From: Phallusia fumigata
Lineage: Eukaryota; Chordata; Ascidiacea; Phlebobranchia; Ascidiidae
Assembly (NCBI GenBank): GCA_008931825.1
Contig: QXVZ01000597.1
Location: 62,001 to 126,000 of the forward strand
Direction of reading: 5' to 3'
DNA: 64,000 bases
In this document: positions 14,595 to 27,555 of the stretch, in pieces
Layout: each line of letters opens with the position of its first letter
How positions within the stretch are numbered: position 1 is the stretch's first letter
The notes under the pieces: generated by a model
What the model was told of the DNA's origin: nothing
Database searches by the model: none
The model's input: the letters and a program-made list of their open reading frames with translations, nothing else
Translations under genes and position numbers: made by a program

Positions 14595-17500
14595 CTGTAA
14601 ATATTTGTAAAATTTTAATCACCAAACTGGAAATTACTGCACCATTTCAAATAAACATGTAGCCTAGCAAAGAACACAGTTACCACAATTTGTAGGTTTT
14701 GCATTATTTTGTTAGGTTTTACCCTATCTATACCTTAAATTTAATGCATACATGAATTTGTCTATGTGTAACAGTTCTGGGCAGGTTTTGTTTATAAAAT
14801 TACATGTATTTTTAGCTTGACTTACAAGTGACTGGGGCATTACAGGCTTTTAACATAATAGTTGGGCCGATGCAGTCTTTCTCTCTTTTGGTTGAACAAG
14901 TGCGGGTTTTGGATAGTTGACCCCGACCACAAGTTGCACTGCAGGTTGACCATGGAGTCCATGAACTGAACACTTTAACCGAAAATAGTTGGTAAGCTTA
15001 CTTTTTTAAGTTTTAATGTTAAATGATGGAAGTGTGCTAATAATATGCTTTTAACTTTCCACATTATTATCGCAAAAAAATCAGCAACATGCGTTTAAAC
15101 CTTTGGACAATTAAACAAATACCAATATAAAAACTTATTACATGGGCATGCTTGAGCATTGCAGTTCTGTTGATCGGTTGATGAACCTGGGCAGTTTGAT
15201 CCAGAACTACCACGATTACAAACTCTGGATCGAGTCTGGGTACCGATTCCACATGTTTGTGTGCAATCATTCCAAGTTGCCCACGGACTCCAGGCTGTAA
15301 ACATTAATAAAAAACACACATAAAGTAGGCAGGCTTGTTTTCCATTATATAATATTGTCTTACCAGATATTGCACATTTGGGCTTAGTGCATTTGTTGGT
15401 CTCTGTATGATTGCCAGCACAGTCGGAATTTACACCTGTGTTGCATGCACGACTTCTTGAAATCATTCCAACTCCACATGTTACTGGACATTTAGACCAA
15501 TTAGACCAGGGGCTGAATGCTGAAATAAACGCATTATAATGTTGCAAGTTCTTGAAAGCAATTGACCAATCAGCAACTTGCTCACTTATCTTGTATTTTG
15601 TTGCTGCATACTTCACAACAATTGTTAAATTCCAATAAAGTAGTGGCAGTTGACAGAAGCATTTTACAACATTGTTTTATCAAGTAAGAACGATTTCTTA
15701 CCAGGGCAAGGTGCAGCATTGCACATGTCAGTCTCTGATCTTGATCCTTGGCAGGGTGGTCCACTGTTACCAATAATACACATCCTTGTACGTGATTTAC
15801 TTCCAGTTCCACAAGTGTGGCTGCAACTGCTCCACATCCCCCATGATCCCCATGCTACAATAAAGAAAACTGTTGTAATTGCAAAGCTAAGTTGTTATGG
15901 GTATGAACAAAGTAGCTGGGTGTTTTTGTTATGTTTTGTTCTTTGATAAACTCAAAGTACAAACACAGCAGCGGTTCCACTCAATAGGAATGCTTGAGGG
16001 TTGCAATGTCACTTTGTTTACTACAAAAAATGCAGTCAAGCTCTGATTTGAACTTAAAGTCAAGGTCTGATTTGAATTTCAAGTCAAGCTCAGATTTGAA
16101 CCAACAGCCACTCAACTACATGGGCGCAATTTGATAAAGTGTTTCAAGGAACACAAGCTTACCCGAGAGTGAGCATGAGGTTTTGGTGCAGGCTTCTGAA
16201 GCGGTTGGGTTTCCTGCACAGTCACTTAGAATTCCTGTACTGCATGACCTTGAACGACTTCTAGTCCCACTACCACATGTGACAGAACATGCGCTCCATG
16301 TTTGCCATGTCAGGAATGCTGGTTAAAAATTGTTGCATGTTGAAACATACATATCAGGGTGTTGAAAATTGAGTACTGTTGTATGTAGAAAAATTTTGAC
16401 TTAATTCTTGGTTGACAGGTGTGATCAAGACATGTTAAAATTGTCTAGAGTTGGTCACCTTAAAAATGTGTTTTTGACCTAACACTTGTTAGGTTACTTT
16501 GATGTAATATTTTGAAAAAACAGATACCTGTTCGCTTGAAGTTTTTGCACTTACTTGGACATGATTGAGTATTACATTTTCCTGAATCTGTTGCCACCCC
16601 AGTGCAGGTTGGACCACTGTTGCCTTCATCGCATGTTCGTTTCCTTGAGTGTTGCCCTCCACCACAACTCAGTGAACATTGGGTCCAAGATCCCCAAGGA
16701 GCCCATTCTGTAAAGGCAAAAAATGTTTTCCATCTTTTTTTTGCAGAAAGACTGTGTGTCCAAAACATTTCAAAAGATACATAATAGTGGAAAAAAGATG
16801 TGAAAGATCAAAATTTTAAACAAATCTGTTCAGTTTATCCCAGTTCAAAAATAGTTACAAATAAAACGCAAGGTAGAAACAACTACCTAACTAAAAAAAA
16901 CATTGTTATGAACCAAGACAAAATAGTTCAAGTGCTGTTCAGAAGTTTTGCCTGTTGTTTACGCAAAACTTGTGCAGCTTACTTGAATTTTGGCATGTTG
17001 GTTTGTTGCACACTTTCCTATCTTCAGAATCTCCCCGACAGTCTTGTGGTTTCCCTGTGCTGCATGTTCGGGTTCTGGTTTGCTCACCAGTTCCACACAC
17101 TGCTGAACACTTGTTCCACTGACTCCATCCACCAAAACCTGTAAATTGCAACAGATAAAATGTTGTGTTATTTTTTTCTGCTGCTGTTGTTCTTTCAAGG
17201 TTCTTTTGTCAATACTTGAGTGTGTGTTAATGATATTTTAGTGTTGATTAGCAACAAACAAAGTTTAACTTTTGAACTGTCTTTTGGTAAAATCGGGACT
17301 AGCCATGATTTTGCTATTAAGCTTGCCGAAACCTCCACAAAATGATAGCTAGGCGTATGAAAATCGGCAAATGTTTACCAAACAACATTGGTCTACTTAG
17401 CCAACTGTGATACACTCACTTGGACAAGTCTGAGAGTTGCAGCTCATCGAAACCGTTCCCTGGCCAGCACATGTTGGTCCGCTATTTCCTTTCTTGCAAG

Positions 17501-20500
17501 TTCTCTCCCTTTGTCGATTGCCACGTCCGCACGTTTTGGTGCAGGATGTCCAGGCGGTCCACTGGGTCCAACCTTAAAATTCAATTGTTGCCTCATGACA
17601 TTGAAAATGGTTTACTTGTGTTCTTTAGTTTTACGCGCTGGGTAAAGTCTAAGCCTTTCGCAGCTATTCCCTGCTTGGTAAAAGTTTTAGTGTAATTGTG
17701 TCTCCACGATTTCTTTCACTAAAGAAAATAAACTAACACTCAACTTAACCGATATATGTAATGGCGGTAAGTGGGTTACTTTTACTTTCACCACAAAGTC
17801 TGTGGGAAGCCCATTGCGTTGAGCCTAAAAGTTGACTGGAAATTGCAATATAATGTATCTAATGAAACGAGACTGTGGTCGTGCTTACTGCTGACTGTGC
17901 ACTTCACATCGTTGCATGATTCTGACTGTCCTGCGTCTCCTCCACATTCCGTCGTTCTTCCGCTGCTGCATCTCCTGCTTCTTGATCTTGTTCCCGGTCC
18001 GCACGTCTTCGAGCATCTGCTCCACGTCGTCCATTTCGAGAATGCTGAAATCACAAACATATATTCGTGAATGCTTGATTCGTAGACGATCTAGTATATT
18101 TTCTCGTTTGTGGAGAATACGCTAGAACGCCCAAATCTGCATTTGGCCTGCTTTTGTTTGAATTTTGAAAAAGTTTCCCTCCGTATCGTGCAATATAAAT
18201 TTGAATTTATTGTGGGATTGAAATCGCTGTGTTTGGTTTTGTTCGGGATTGAAATCGCTGTGTTCATAAGCTTTATCTGGAATTGTGATGCCGAACTTCA
18301 ACACCTATGTTTTTTATTGTGTGTGCTATGTGCCTCACTTACTCGGACATTTTTGTGGATTGCAAACTTGGCTTCCCACAGAACTGCCTTGGCATGTTGG
18401 TCCGGTGTTTCCAAGGTTACAGGTTCGACTCCTGCTTCGACTACCTGACCCGCATGACCTTGAACACTTGCTCCACGTGCCCCACGTTCCCCATGCTGGA
18501 AGCAAAAATATACAGTAAAAGATGTTAAACTCGTTCAAACTGGTTAAGACAATAGTACGTTGGGTTGTTTTAACAACTTGTGGTTACAAGGATATGTTCT
18601 GAATCGTCGAATTGTGGGACAGTCCAGGCACTTTTTAAAAAATAAACCAGAATGAACATGAATGTTCGGTTTTTCATGTTCTCACTTGATGTTGTGCAGG
18701 CTGTTTCTGTGCAAGTTCTGGTGTTTCTCTTCAACCCGGGACATTCACTATTCCTCCCACTGCTACAAGATCTTGTTTGCTCCTGTTGTCCACTTCCGCA
18801 GGTCACAGAACAACTGCTCCATCGGGTCCAGCTGCTTAATGCTGCAACACAACATTGCAAATTCAAACCTGGTCAGGATAGGTCAGATCAACCGTTTAAA
18901 ACTTACTGGGACAAGTTCGGACGTTGCAATTTCTTGTTCCCCGACTAGAACCACTGCATCCCCCTCCTGAGTTCCCAAGGTTGCAGGTTCGAACCCTGGT
19001 CTGGGTTCCCGACCCGCATGTGGTAGAACAGCTTCCCCAGGTTTGCCATAGATTCCATTCTGAAACAAATTGGCACCGATTTTTATTTCTTTTGCCAGCT
19101 ACACAAGTTTATTAAAGTTAGTTTGCAATCTTCATTTATAAGTCTTTGTTTATTAACTTTATTAACGGTGGACGAAACAACGTTTGGATTAGAACATAAT
19201 AACTCCTGAACACAACGCGGCGGTGGTAACCACCCAGCCATCCTGCGACAGGCGACATCTCTAAGATATCAACAAACCACCCACTAGATGTCGTGCAAGC
19301 CGTTTTCGAGCAACTTCTGGAATTTCTCTTCAATCCTGGACAATCGCTGTCTCTTCGAGTACTACAAGATCTTGTCTGTGATTGTTGTCCACTTCCGCAT
19401 GTCACTGAACAACTGCTCCAAGTTGTCCAAGCACTTAAAGCTGCAATGTAGTGAAACTTCTAAATGCACAGATGCAATGCTGATTTTTGCAGTAACCAAT
19501 AAGTGTAGAGTGGTAAACGTTTTGATGCTTTACGTTGTAATGCACAGTTACGACCACTACAGTTGCAAGTTTGCGCGTGATACTGTTTAGCTTCCCTGGG
19601 CAAAAGAACACCGGGTCGTGTTATGTTTTTGACAGTTAAGGAAAAGCAATGCTGATTGACGTTTGGTGTTCGGTACGTTGTTTATTAGTGCTCCTAATCC
19701 TGACAAGGTATTCTTTTGCCCAGCGAAGCTAAATAGTATCACGCACAAACTTGCAACTGCAGTGGTTGTAACTGTGCATTACAACGTAGACCCTGACAAG
19801 GTGTTCGGTACATTGTTTAATAGTGCTCCTAATAAAACAATTGGATGATAGGTACGCTCATGTAGTGAATATTCATGGGTTTACGTTACTCCCAGTTATT
19901 AATGCGATAACTCTTTCGCTGGATACACAAGATACGCACTTAAAGAGTAGCTTAATTAAAAACATAACTGCCGGAGACATTTGCAATAAAATGTATACGC
20001 GTCGTACAAGTTCTCTTTCGTTAGGTTTGATAATATGTATCGAGACGTGGACAGTTGGTGACATAATTCTTGTAACTTTGCTGTACTCACTTGGACAAGT
20101 TGGTCTTCTGCAACTTCTACTTGCCCTTGAAAGACCTGGACAGGTTGGCCCGCTTCCCGCAGAGCAAGTTCGAGTTCTTGTCTGACTTCCAGTTCCGCAA
20201 GTGACACTACAAGATCCCCAGTTGTTCCACAAACTCCAACCTAAAGATGAGAAATGTCCCGTTTGGCGACAAGTTGTTCAAATTTTAGCGAAGCTCGCAA
20301 TGCTGGTCAAAGTCTTCCGCAAAACCACATTTAGACTTTTGGTGACAGAAAATGTGTTTAGGGTTGATTGCTGTACTTAAAAAGGGCTGTGATTGATCGA
20401 GAACAACGTTAAATTACCGATCATGGTTTACTGGGTAAATTGGAGCAGTATTATCTAACCAATTTTCAGTCCTCCGTAGTCGACTCCTGTTTGACAGTGT

Positions 20501-23500
20501 ACGATGCTTTAAAATTAAAATAAAAATTTAGGTAATAAACCAGAAGAAATATCTACTTCTCTTTGCTGGGCAGGTTGCTCTTTGACAAGTCTTCTGTTCT
20601 CTGGTTGATCCTTGACAACTTGCTGTTGAACCTTGTGGCTTGATACAACGCCGAGTTCGCGTGCTTGTTCCTGATCCACAAGTCCTGGAACAACCGGACC
20701 ATTGTGTCCATTGTGAAAGACCTGGGGACGAATTTGAGATTGTTCAGTTTTGGCAAGTGCGTGTTAATTTTGCTAGGTTGCTGGTTTCGATCCAGTCTCG
20801 TTAGCTTGTGTTTAGCTTAGCAAGTAGCATTCGACTGGACAAATTGATTAGAAAAATCAACTGCCTCAATAAAAACAGCTGAAGTCTACAAGGAGTTTGC
20901 AAGAAAATTTCTTATTCAAATAGAAAATGACAGATGTTTACGATGCAGAGGTCGTTCGTACGTGACCGCTTCTCACGGAATTTAAAATCTATTGTTTTTC
21001 TGTTTGTTCCGGTGTGATTTTGTACTTACGAGCTGGTGTTGTGCAGGCAGATTTAGTGCAGGTTTCCCGTGAAGTTGAAATTCCAGTTCGGCAGGTTCCT
21101 GAACATTTCCTACTTCTTGTTCTTGTCCCGGATCCGCAAGTTGCTGAGCAACTTCCCCAGGTTAACCAAGCTCCCCATGATCCCTGCGGCGAGGTGGCTG
21201 CAAAGATATGATGTGGTTTGATTTTAGTGTCAGTTGCATTTGCAGGTGACTGAAACATAATTGTAAACAATTGACATGTATGTGCTGGATAAAATCTGTG
21301 AGGGGGGTAATTAAATACTAATAGTTTTAGTTCGGAAAAATCAAATGTTTTGTTGATAAGGCTTAGATTTATGTGAAACTGAAGACTTCATATTACACTG
21401 AGACCTAACGGCATGAGTGACAAAAAGTGTTTACAGGCGAGCTTTGTGCGGCCTTCTATTTCGATCGTTGTCTTTCAGTCAGATCACTTTGTTTGTTTCA
21501 TTTTTTTAGTTCGACCCGATGATATTACTACTTAGTTCTGCATTCTAGAGCCGAATACGATGACATACGTTTTGCACACGTTCGTGGATCTAACTACATG
21601 TCAATCAGTTACTGGTTTATGCCTCCGTCACTACACGTTGCTCTCATCGGGTCACAACACGCCAAGCTGTCAGCGCAGGTTTTTTGCAATTCAGCTCGTG
21701 ACAGGAAACGCCATATAGATAACTACTGCGCATATTTATCTAACTTGTCGTGCAGCGTGTCAACAATCTTTCGGCTATTTTTGGCCTTGTTGGATGGTGC
21801 AACAAGTACTTTCCAATGTGGCCTGAAAGCAAACTATTTCCTTTTGTTTGAAGGCCTGCTTGTTTTAGGGTCACAATGTTTTTTAAAGGTACACAGAACG
21901 AACGATACATAATTTACGGTTTTAAATGTTCCAAATAAGAAGATAGAAGGCAATTAAACATTTTCTACGTTTCGACAAACGCTCTTGCCTTCGTCAGTAA
22001 TGACTTGAAAAGCGAAGTATGGGTCGGGACTTACGTGATTGGCATCTTTGCGTGTTGCACGCACCACTTTCACTTGAGGAACCCTGACAGTCTGAATCCG
22101 TGCCACTATTACAGGCGCGGGTTCGAATCCGGGTTCCACCTCCGCACGAAGATGTACATCCCTCCCATGTTCGCCAGTTGTTCCAACCTGCAAGGCAAGT
22201 ACTTTTGTTGACAATGGACGTGCTTTCTGCCCAATGTTATGTGTCATTAAAAAATTGGGTATATTTAAATGATCCGATGAGCATGTAACCGACGAAGTAA
22301 GCGTTGGCAAAGAACGACAGTTTAAAACAAATACTGGAACTTCTCTACATAAGGTGACTTAGGATGAAATTTGGCTTGAGATTCTAACACAGGATTCTGT
22401 AATTTTCAGATGAAACTGCTAATTTCTTGTGTCACCAGCTTATTTACTGCATCAATGCAAGAATATAAGTATAAAGCCTAAGGAACGTACGAGGGCACGG
22501 CCTTCCGTTGCAGGGGAAGCTCATTATGTTGGATCCCTTGCAGTCTGACAACCTTCCACTGCTGCATGATCTTGTTCTGGATATTTGTCCGCCTCCACAG
22601 GATGCGGAACAAGTGCTCCAGTTGTCCCACCTCCCCCAACCTGTCAACAAGATGTGTTGCCTGCTGTTTTTTTTGTGACGTTTTAATTCAAATTCTAATG
22701 TTAAAAAGGGGTAAACAATCATGCTACAAGTTTGTCAGCGCCGCGTTTTATGTTTTTACGGTTTCATTTTCCATACTCAATGAATTCTACTCATCGGTAG
22801 AAAGCCAAGTGACGAGTTTGACCGTTTGAGTAGAGGTCGATGCCTTATTTAGCTGCTCCATTTATAAGTAGGAAATACAGTCGATCTTATGACTAGAATT
22901 GCTTGGTCGCCAGAATAGAAACAGAACCAACCAAACATGTTCACTTACTTGCTGTTGGTCCAGCCGTAACTCCTGTTCCGCCTGTGCATGGGATGTTTCT
23001 CGAACAGGAAAAGTCAAAACCCTTGGACGGGGTGTTCCTTCCGCAGTCTCTGTCGACAAACGTGCTGCAAAATCGGTTTCTGCGCCGAGTTCCTCCGATG
23101 CCACACGACTGTGAACATGTTGTCCAAGCCGACCATTGCGACCATACAGCGGCTAAAAAAATATGTATAGAATAGATTTGAACGAACATAATATTTGAAC
23201 ATCTTTTTCGTTGTCATGTTTTGGGTGGGAGTAAATTTTAAGTACATTGTACGAATGGGATCCCACCATGTTCCCACAGACCTTAACATATACTAGTAAT
23301 AAAAAGTGGTATGAGGTTTTAAAATAACATTGGTTCAGGTTGACTTGAAATAAGCTATGGTGAGTTTCGAACCCATGACCAGTTGACTCAGAATTTTCTT
23401 TCACTCACCGGGTCTTGGTGACAAATCTCTCGCTCGATTGGTGCAAAGGTTGTCGACACATGTATCTGTCTCGTGACATTTGCTACAAACTTTCCCGGTC

Positions 23501-26500
23501 TCGTATGGGCGCCTGAAATTAGACGCAAATGTTTTAATTGTTGGCTCCGATCAAACATTTAACTCTCTATTTTTACCGCAAGACCACCAAATCTTGCTAA
23601 ACAGATTCTTATGCAAATAAAGAAGAGACTGAATTAAAAACGTTGAGCTTGTATACAATGAATAGTATACATTGATGATGACAACATCGATCGTTGGAAC
23701 ATTTGCATTACAATGTATTCACTACATAAAAGTTTTTTGGTAGTATTAGTTTTATTCCAGTTACTCTTTTTGTTCCTAAGTCATAGGCTTCGATTGTAGG
23801 AATTACAAGTTTAAGTCAAAGTTCTTGCTTCTTGTGTTTCTTTCCCACCTGGTAATCCAGTTCCCACCAGGCACGTAATCGCAAACCATGATCGTCGCAT
23901 CTCTCCATACTTGTCTGCCTACCCTGATTGCGGAACACTTGCTGATTCCACATCCAACCTTGAAAGTCGGGCCCCATACCATCTACGACAAAATATAATC
24001 ATGTTTAAAACACTGACAATGTCATCGAGGTTTAGCCAGCAATTAAACCCCAGGCTTTCAAAAATTACAGCTACTTGACTCGAAATATAGCTTTAATTCT
24101 GTGCGAGAGTGACCAAAACAGTTGCTATACGATTCAGATCCAGACCTGGTCGTAGTACGTCCCTAGGCGGGCCATATACGGCCCTTTGATTGACTTCGAT
24201 CCGTTTAATCTAATTTAGAATTACAAATAAAACAATTTTAATGGAATTAATAACATTTTTTGAGGTAGCTTTACTTCTTCATTGCTTAGCTATAACGTAT
24301 ACTCTTATTACCAGCTTGTCGAAAGAATTATATTTGCTGTTTTTTCAAAAATGAAGTACGATTAGTACCATGCTGAATTGAGTACAACCTTTTGGCACGG
24401 CCTTTTACAATATTTTTTGCGGCCCCCATGGAAAAATAATTGCCCACCCCTGGTTTAAATAGTATTGGGGACCCACGTATTGGAGATCCTCAATATATTA
24501 TCATTTCAGCAAACGCATTTCAAACCCGACAAAAGCAAACTAAAGGCGAAAAGTAAGTGTCTTTTCACCTGCGTATATCGTTTACATCTGTCTTTAGCTG
24601 TGCACTTGTTAGTTTGGTAGTTGTAATACTTTCCCTCTTCATTCCATCTTCCCACAGCTTGTGAAGCATATTGGTTTCCAAACGTGATTTCTTGAGATAC
24701 GTAAATGTTTTCTTCCACACGTTGAAATCGAGATAATTTTTTACTCTGCAGAAAACGCTGTTAGTAAGCTGGAAGAACATCGTTATTTGTAATTGCCAAC
24801 TGTTAACGCGACATTGAAGTTGGACCACATTTAAACGTATTGTTTAATAAGGTTAAATTATATACTGGCGTCAAAAGAAACTATACAAAACATGCTACGA
24901 TATTAGTTTATGTTAGAAACAGGTAATTTCGCAATGAATTACTTCAATCCATTCATAATTTTTGGATTGTCATACTCGTTTGAGTGGCTTAAACAATAGA
25001 ATAGAGCGATGTTTTAAGACATTACAACTAAATCTATGTCGTGCCATTTGCAGAAGTTGGTTTGAGAGGCCAGTGTAGTTAATTTGTTCACGTTGAACCT
25101 GATGCAAATAAAATATGTGTTGTCAAGTAAATTTTAATACTAAGAGACTGGAACAACGCACTTTCAAAACACACTAACGATTTTTCTTCAAATACGTAAC
25201 AACTTTTTATGATAAGGTTTTCTGTCGCACCCTGTTAATAGCAAATATGCATTTCTTGGCATATGCGACGGCTAACGTTTCCAATTCGTCATCCCACGTG
25301 ATTTTTCTCATATCAGCTGGTGGAGGGTTTGCCGAGCTTCGCGCTGTGTTGTGAGCGTTCACTATCGAAGTCTTCACCGAACCTGTGAGCGAATTTGAAA
25401 TGCAGTATTAACAACTGTTTCAAATTTAAACCTTTGGGAAGACAGGCTATAATTGCTTTGCAATCGGAGGCTTGTGTGCGAACCTTGGCCTGGCAAAACC
25501 CTTTATTAAGTCTGCCTCCAAAAAGTAAAACTTTGTAAACAGTATGTACAAGCTATTAATAAATCTGCCCTGAAGGAAATGCTTGGCTGATCGGGCGACT
25601 TTGTTCCGGCACTTACGCCTCTTGCAGCAGGCTGGGGTTACAGCAATACAGAGCAAAAAGTGTTACATTAGTTGGGGTAGAAGAGTATTGGTATATTGCA
25701 CAATTTCCAGCTTTATACAGATGTTATCTAAGTTATTTGTGGCATAGTCTTGTTTCAATTGCTACTAAAGTAGAATTTTCAACATATTTTGGTCATTGTT
25801 CCACAAACGTTTGCCAATCGACTTTTCTCGTCCCAGCTTTAACACATAGGACGTCATAACCCGGAAAAAGACTTTTGGAGTTGACCCGAATTATTCTTTT
25901 AAAACTCTCGCAAACAATTGCAATTACTCATCAAAAAACAGGAACAGTTTTTAGACAGCATGACGTCACCAACCAAATTTTAAAATAACCGTCTTTGATT
26001 TAAACTTCTGGGATTTACGTCACGGGGTGTTGGCACTGCCAGTTAGTTTAGTTTCAGTGTAGTATTGAAATCGTGTTCAACTTCAATATTTCTCGTGTAT
26101 GTTTAAAATTATGGTTCTAAACCAGTGATTTATGTTCAGACCATATTTCCATTTTCACAATTTACCAAAATCTAATTTATCAATTTTGCTCGTTCTTCCA
26201 TAATCATGGTTCAGCTGGTTATTCACCAGCACCCCTGTCTTGACCCCCATGTGGGCAATTATGACAAGGATAAGAACCACAGATCTTAACGAACCTTCAC
26301 CAAATAGTATTTGGTCACGTCCCTAATGGATCTTAAAACTAAACTGGAATTGTAACAAGATAGAGACTTTATATGTTTCCTAGAAGTGTTCCAATGCCAT
26401 TATTCTTTGGCTAAATATCTCATCATTGTATGTTTGTGTTCATTTGTAACTCACTTGTCATTGGGTAGGAAGTGATCAAACGACTTCCTGTTACTTTTGT

Positions 26501-27167
26501 CCCAGAGTTGGGCGCTTCGATTGACCATCTGGAAAATAACTATGTTAATTATTTACACTCAATATTAAATCACAGTGCGCCAGACCTGAGACCAAATAAC
26601 ATCAGGCTTTTCAGGTATTAAGTTCGAAGATACAGTAACGTGTAAATAAACCAGAAGCTTTTTCGCAATATTGCCAATTGTCTTCAGTATAAGACACTGG
26701 TTCCATTTTTGTCTTATTTACCATAAGTGTTGATTTATGTTGTCTATAATGTTTGATTTGTGTACACGAAAAGTGGATGCTTTTTTGCAGTATAAGCTTG
26801 ATGTATGTCCTTGTGTAAAACTAGTATGAGGCCGGTGTTGTATTACCATTCTAGAACAACCATACTCGGTATAAAACGTACGCCAATTTGCAAATAACAT
26901 TTCCTTGTCACTGTATTAACTGTTGTAGTCTAATAGCGCTTACAATTAGCATTTTACCTTGTCCGTTTTGTGTCATAACAAGGTGCGCCAACTAGTAAGC
27001 TAAACGTGTCGCAATTTAACGTTGACAGGAAGCAACAATAAGCGGTGACTCATCGAAATCATATCTTACCTCACGGTTTGTGACGTTACGATTTCTGTGT
27101 GGATGGCGGCAAACAAAAACAAACTAGCAAGTAAGTTGAAACCGCCAAGTCCAGGTTTCGTTTTCAT
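14446..27167 (-). CDS. CT1: secreted or GPI-anchored CAP-domain protein with 19 thrombospondin type 1 repeats
   Basis: Leader exon 27070-27167 starts MKTKPGLGGFNLLASLFLF and ends IVTSQTVR. Exon 26455-26528 codes WSIEAPNSG. The CAP/SCP domain is on 25231-25382 (NAHNTARSS, PPADMRKITWDDELETLA), 24569-24745 (RVEENIYVSQ, KYYNYQTNKC, RYTQ) and 23849-23992 (KVGCGISKCSA, VCDYVPGGNW). A Cys-rich hinge (CSKCHETDTCVDNLC) is on 23409-23512. Nineteen exons follow, each with one TSR (WxxWxxC, CSxTCG, six Cys), between 14827 and 23152. The last exon, 14446-14594, codes a Thr/Ser/Asn-rich stalk and a hydrophobic tail (SVSLLCASILVSFALSS) before TGA, as in GPI-attachment signals. All phases read fit one open message of about 1,300 codons, too long to have been checked base by base. 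CAP proteins and TSRs act outside the cell; the substrate or partner is unknown. GPI-anchored CAP proteins are known on ascidian sperm (Urabin), which makes a cell-surface recognition role plausible, not shown. Confidence 0.82.
16034..16105. repeat. Tandem repeat, three 24-base units
   Basis: Three head-to-tail units beginning agtcaag and containing tctgatttgaa (or tcagatttgaa) lie in the CT1 intron between two TSR exons. Few differences separate the units. No function suggested. Confidence 0.75.
19531..19833. repeat. Foldback element: 87-base inverted arms plus a direct repeat
   Basis: Arms 19531-19617 and 19702-19788 are inverted copies at roughly 90% identity (acgttgtaatgcacagtta and its complement). 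A direct repeat ggtgttcggta.attgttta.tagtgctcctaat occurs at 19665-19698 and 19800-19833, next to cctgacaaggt copies. It lies in a CT1 intron. The structure fits a foldback or MITE-like insertion; no coding capacity is seen. Confidence 0.7.
19945..20060. repeat. Interspersed repeat copy, 'ctgccagagag' family
   Basis: cttaattaaaaacataactgccggaga resembles cttaattgaaaacgtcactgccagaga at 57985 and lies just beside the foldback element in a CT1 intron. Related pieces are at 23640-23735 and 51150-51290. Boundaries are approximate. Confidence 0.35.
22035..23152 (-). other. CT1 TSR core exons 1-3, shared by all family members
   Basis: Exons 22949-23152, 22491-22640 and 22035-22187. The first TSR is unusual (CGIGGTRRRNRFC, long tail with SRNIPC) and has clear counterparts right after the hinge in CT2 and CT3. 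The second carries MSFPCNGRPCP and the third NNWRTWEGC, each with a matching exon in CT2 and CT3. This marks an ancestral CAP-hinge-TSR1-3 core. Confidence 0.8.
23640..23735. repeat. Interspersed repeat copy, 'ctgccagagag' family
   Basis: Contains gagcttgtatacaatg, gacaacatcgatcgttg and attacaatgtattcactaca, all echoed in the repeat at 57985-58130. It lies in the CT1 intron between the hinge and CAP exons. Decayed. Confidence 0.3.
24141..24452. mobile_element. hAT-like non-autonomous remnant in a CT1 intron
   Basis: The right end read inward is CAGGGGTGGGCAATTATTTT, a typical hAT-type terminus. The left end, cagacctggtcgtagtac, is a weakly similar inverted copy. No matching 8-base target duplication was found, so the ends are decayed or misplaced. 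No transposase is coded. A related internal stretch lies at 60440-60625. Confidence 0.5.
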
Positions 27168-27555
27168 GTTGTTCGTTTCACCACAAGCACGTGGCGACGA
27201 AGATTGTCCTTTTTGTTGGATATGATTTTGAAAAGTTGTAATAATCTGCAAAAGATACACGGCATTGACGCTTTGGGCCATTAAACGTGTCTACTTTATT
27301 ACTTTGAAAGTTGTTGTGCATAATTTATTGATTAAAACAAATAAATAAAGTTCGGAACACGTATGCTGTAATGAGCGTTTATCGCATAAAGCTTCCTTGT
27401 CAATGACTGAGTCAAACTTTTGCTTACTTTTCTAACACAGTATTAACTCTTTGAAGTTACTGCCAAACTTAAAAACACAATACACATTTCCGTAACCTTG
27501 TAAATGTAGATATCAGCTCAACTAAAAACGAAGCGATTTTTTTAGCATCCTATCT

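Larger units (their letters stand above)
14827..20243 (-). other. CT1 alternating alpha-beta TSR array (14 exons)
   Basis: In reading order the exons lie near 20092-20243 (beta), 19283-19440 (alpha), 18905-19062 (beta), 18686-18842 (alpha), 18340-18497 (beta), 17887-18045 (alpha), 17418-17574 (beta), 16981-17139 (alpha), 16553-16709 (beta), 16164-16320 (alpha), 15703-15855 (beta), 15364-15521 (alpha), 15141-15297 (beta), 14827-14969 (alpha). Alpha repeats mostly have A-F/L-S-x-W starts, D/E-C-x-G in the middle and end without CPS. Beta repeats mostly start x-W-x-x-W, have G-x-x-C-x-G and end C-P or CPS. Two further TSRs at about 21029-21200 (alpha-like) and 20563-20726 (beta-like) precede the array. 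Coordinates are within a few bases. Confidence 0.75.
23409..25382 (-). other. CT1 CAP domain and Cys-rich hinge exons
   Basis: Four exons code the CAP domain and its hinge. Of the CAP cavity residues, the first His (AHN) and the Glu of VEENI are present, but the His expected before the YTQ motif is Arg (KRYTQ). GC and CDYVPGGNW motifs are intact. The intron between 23992 and 24569 holds an hAT-like remnant. Confidence 0.8.

Noticed and set aside
25060-25130. A possible extra CT1 exon (acceptor-like gcatcag followed by an open frame)
   Set aside because: The flanking CAP exons already join in phase, and CT2 has no counterpart between its matching exons.
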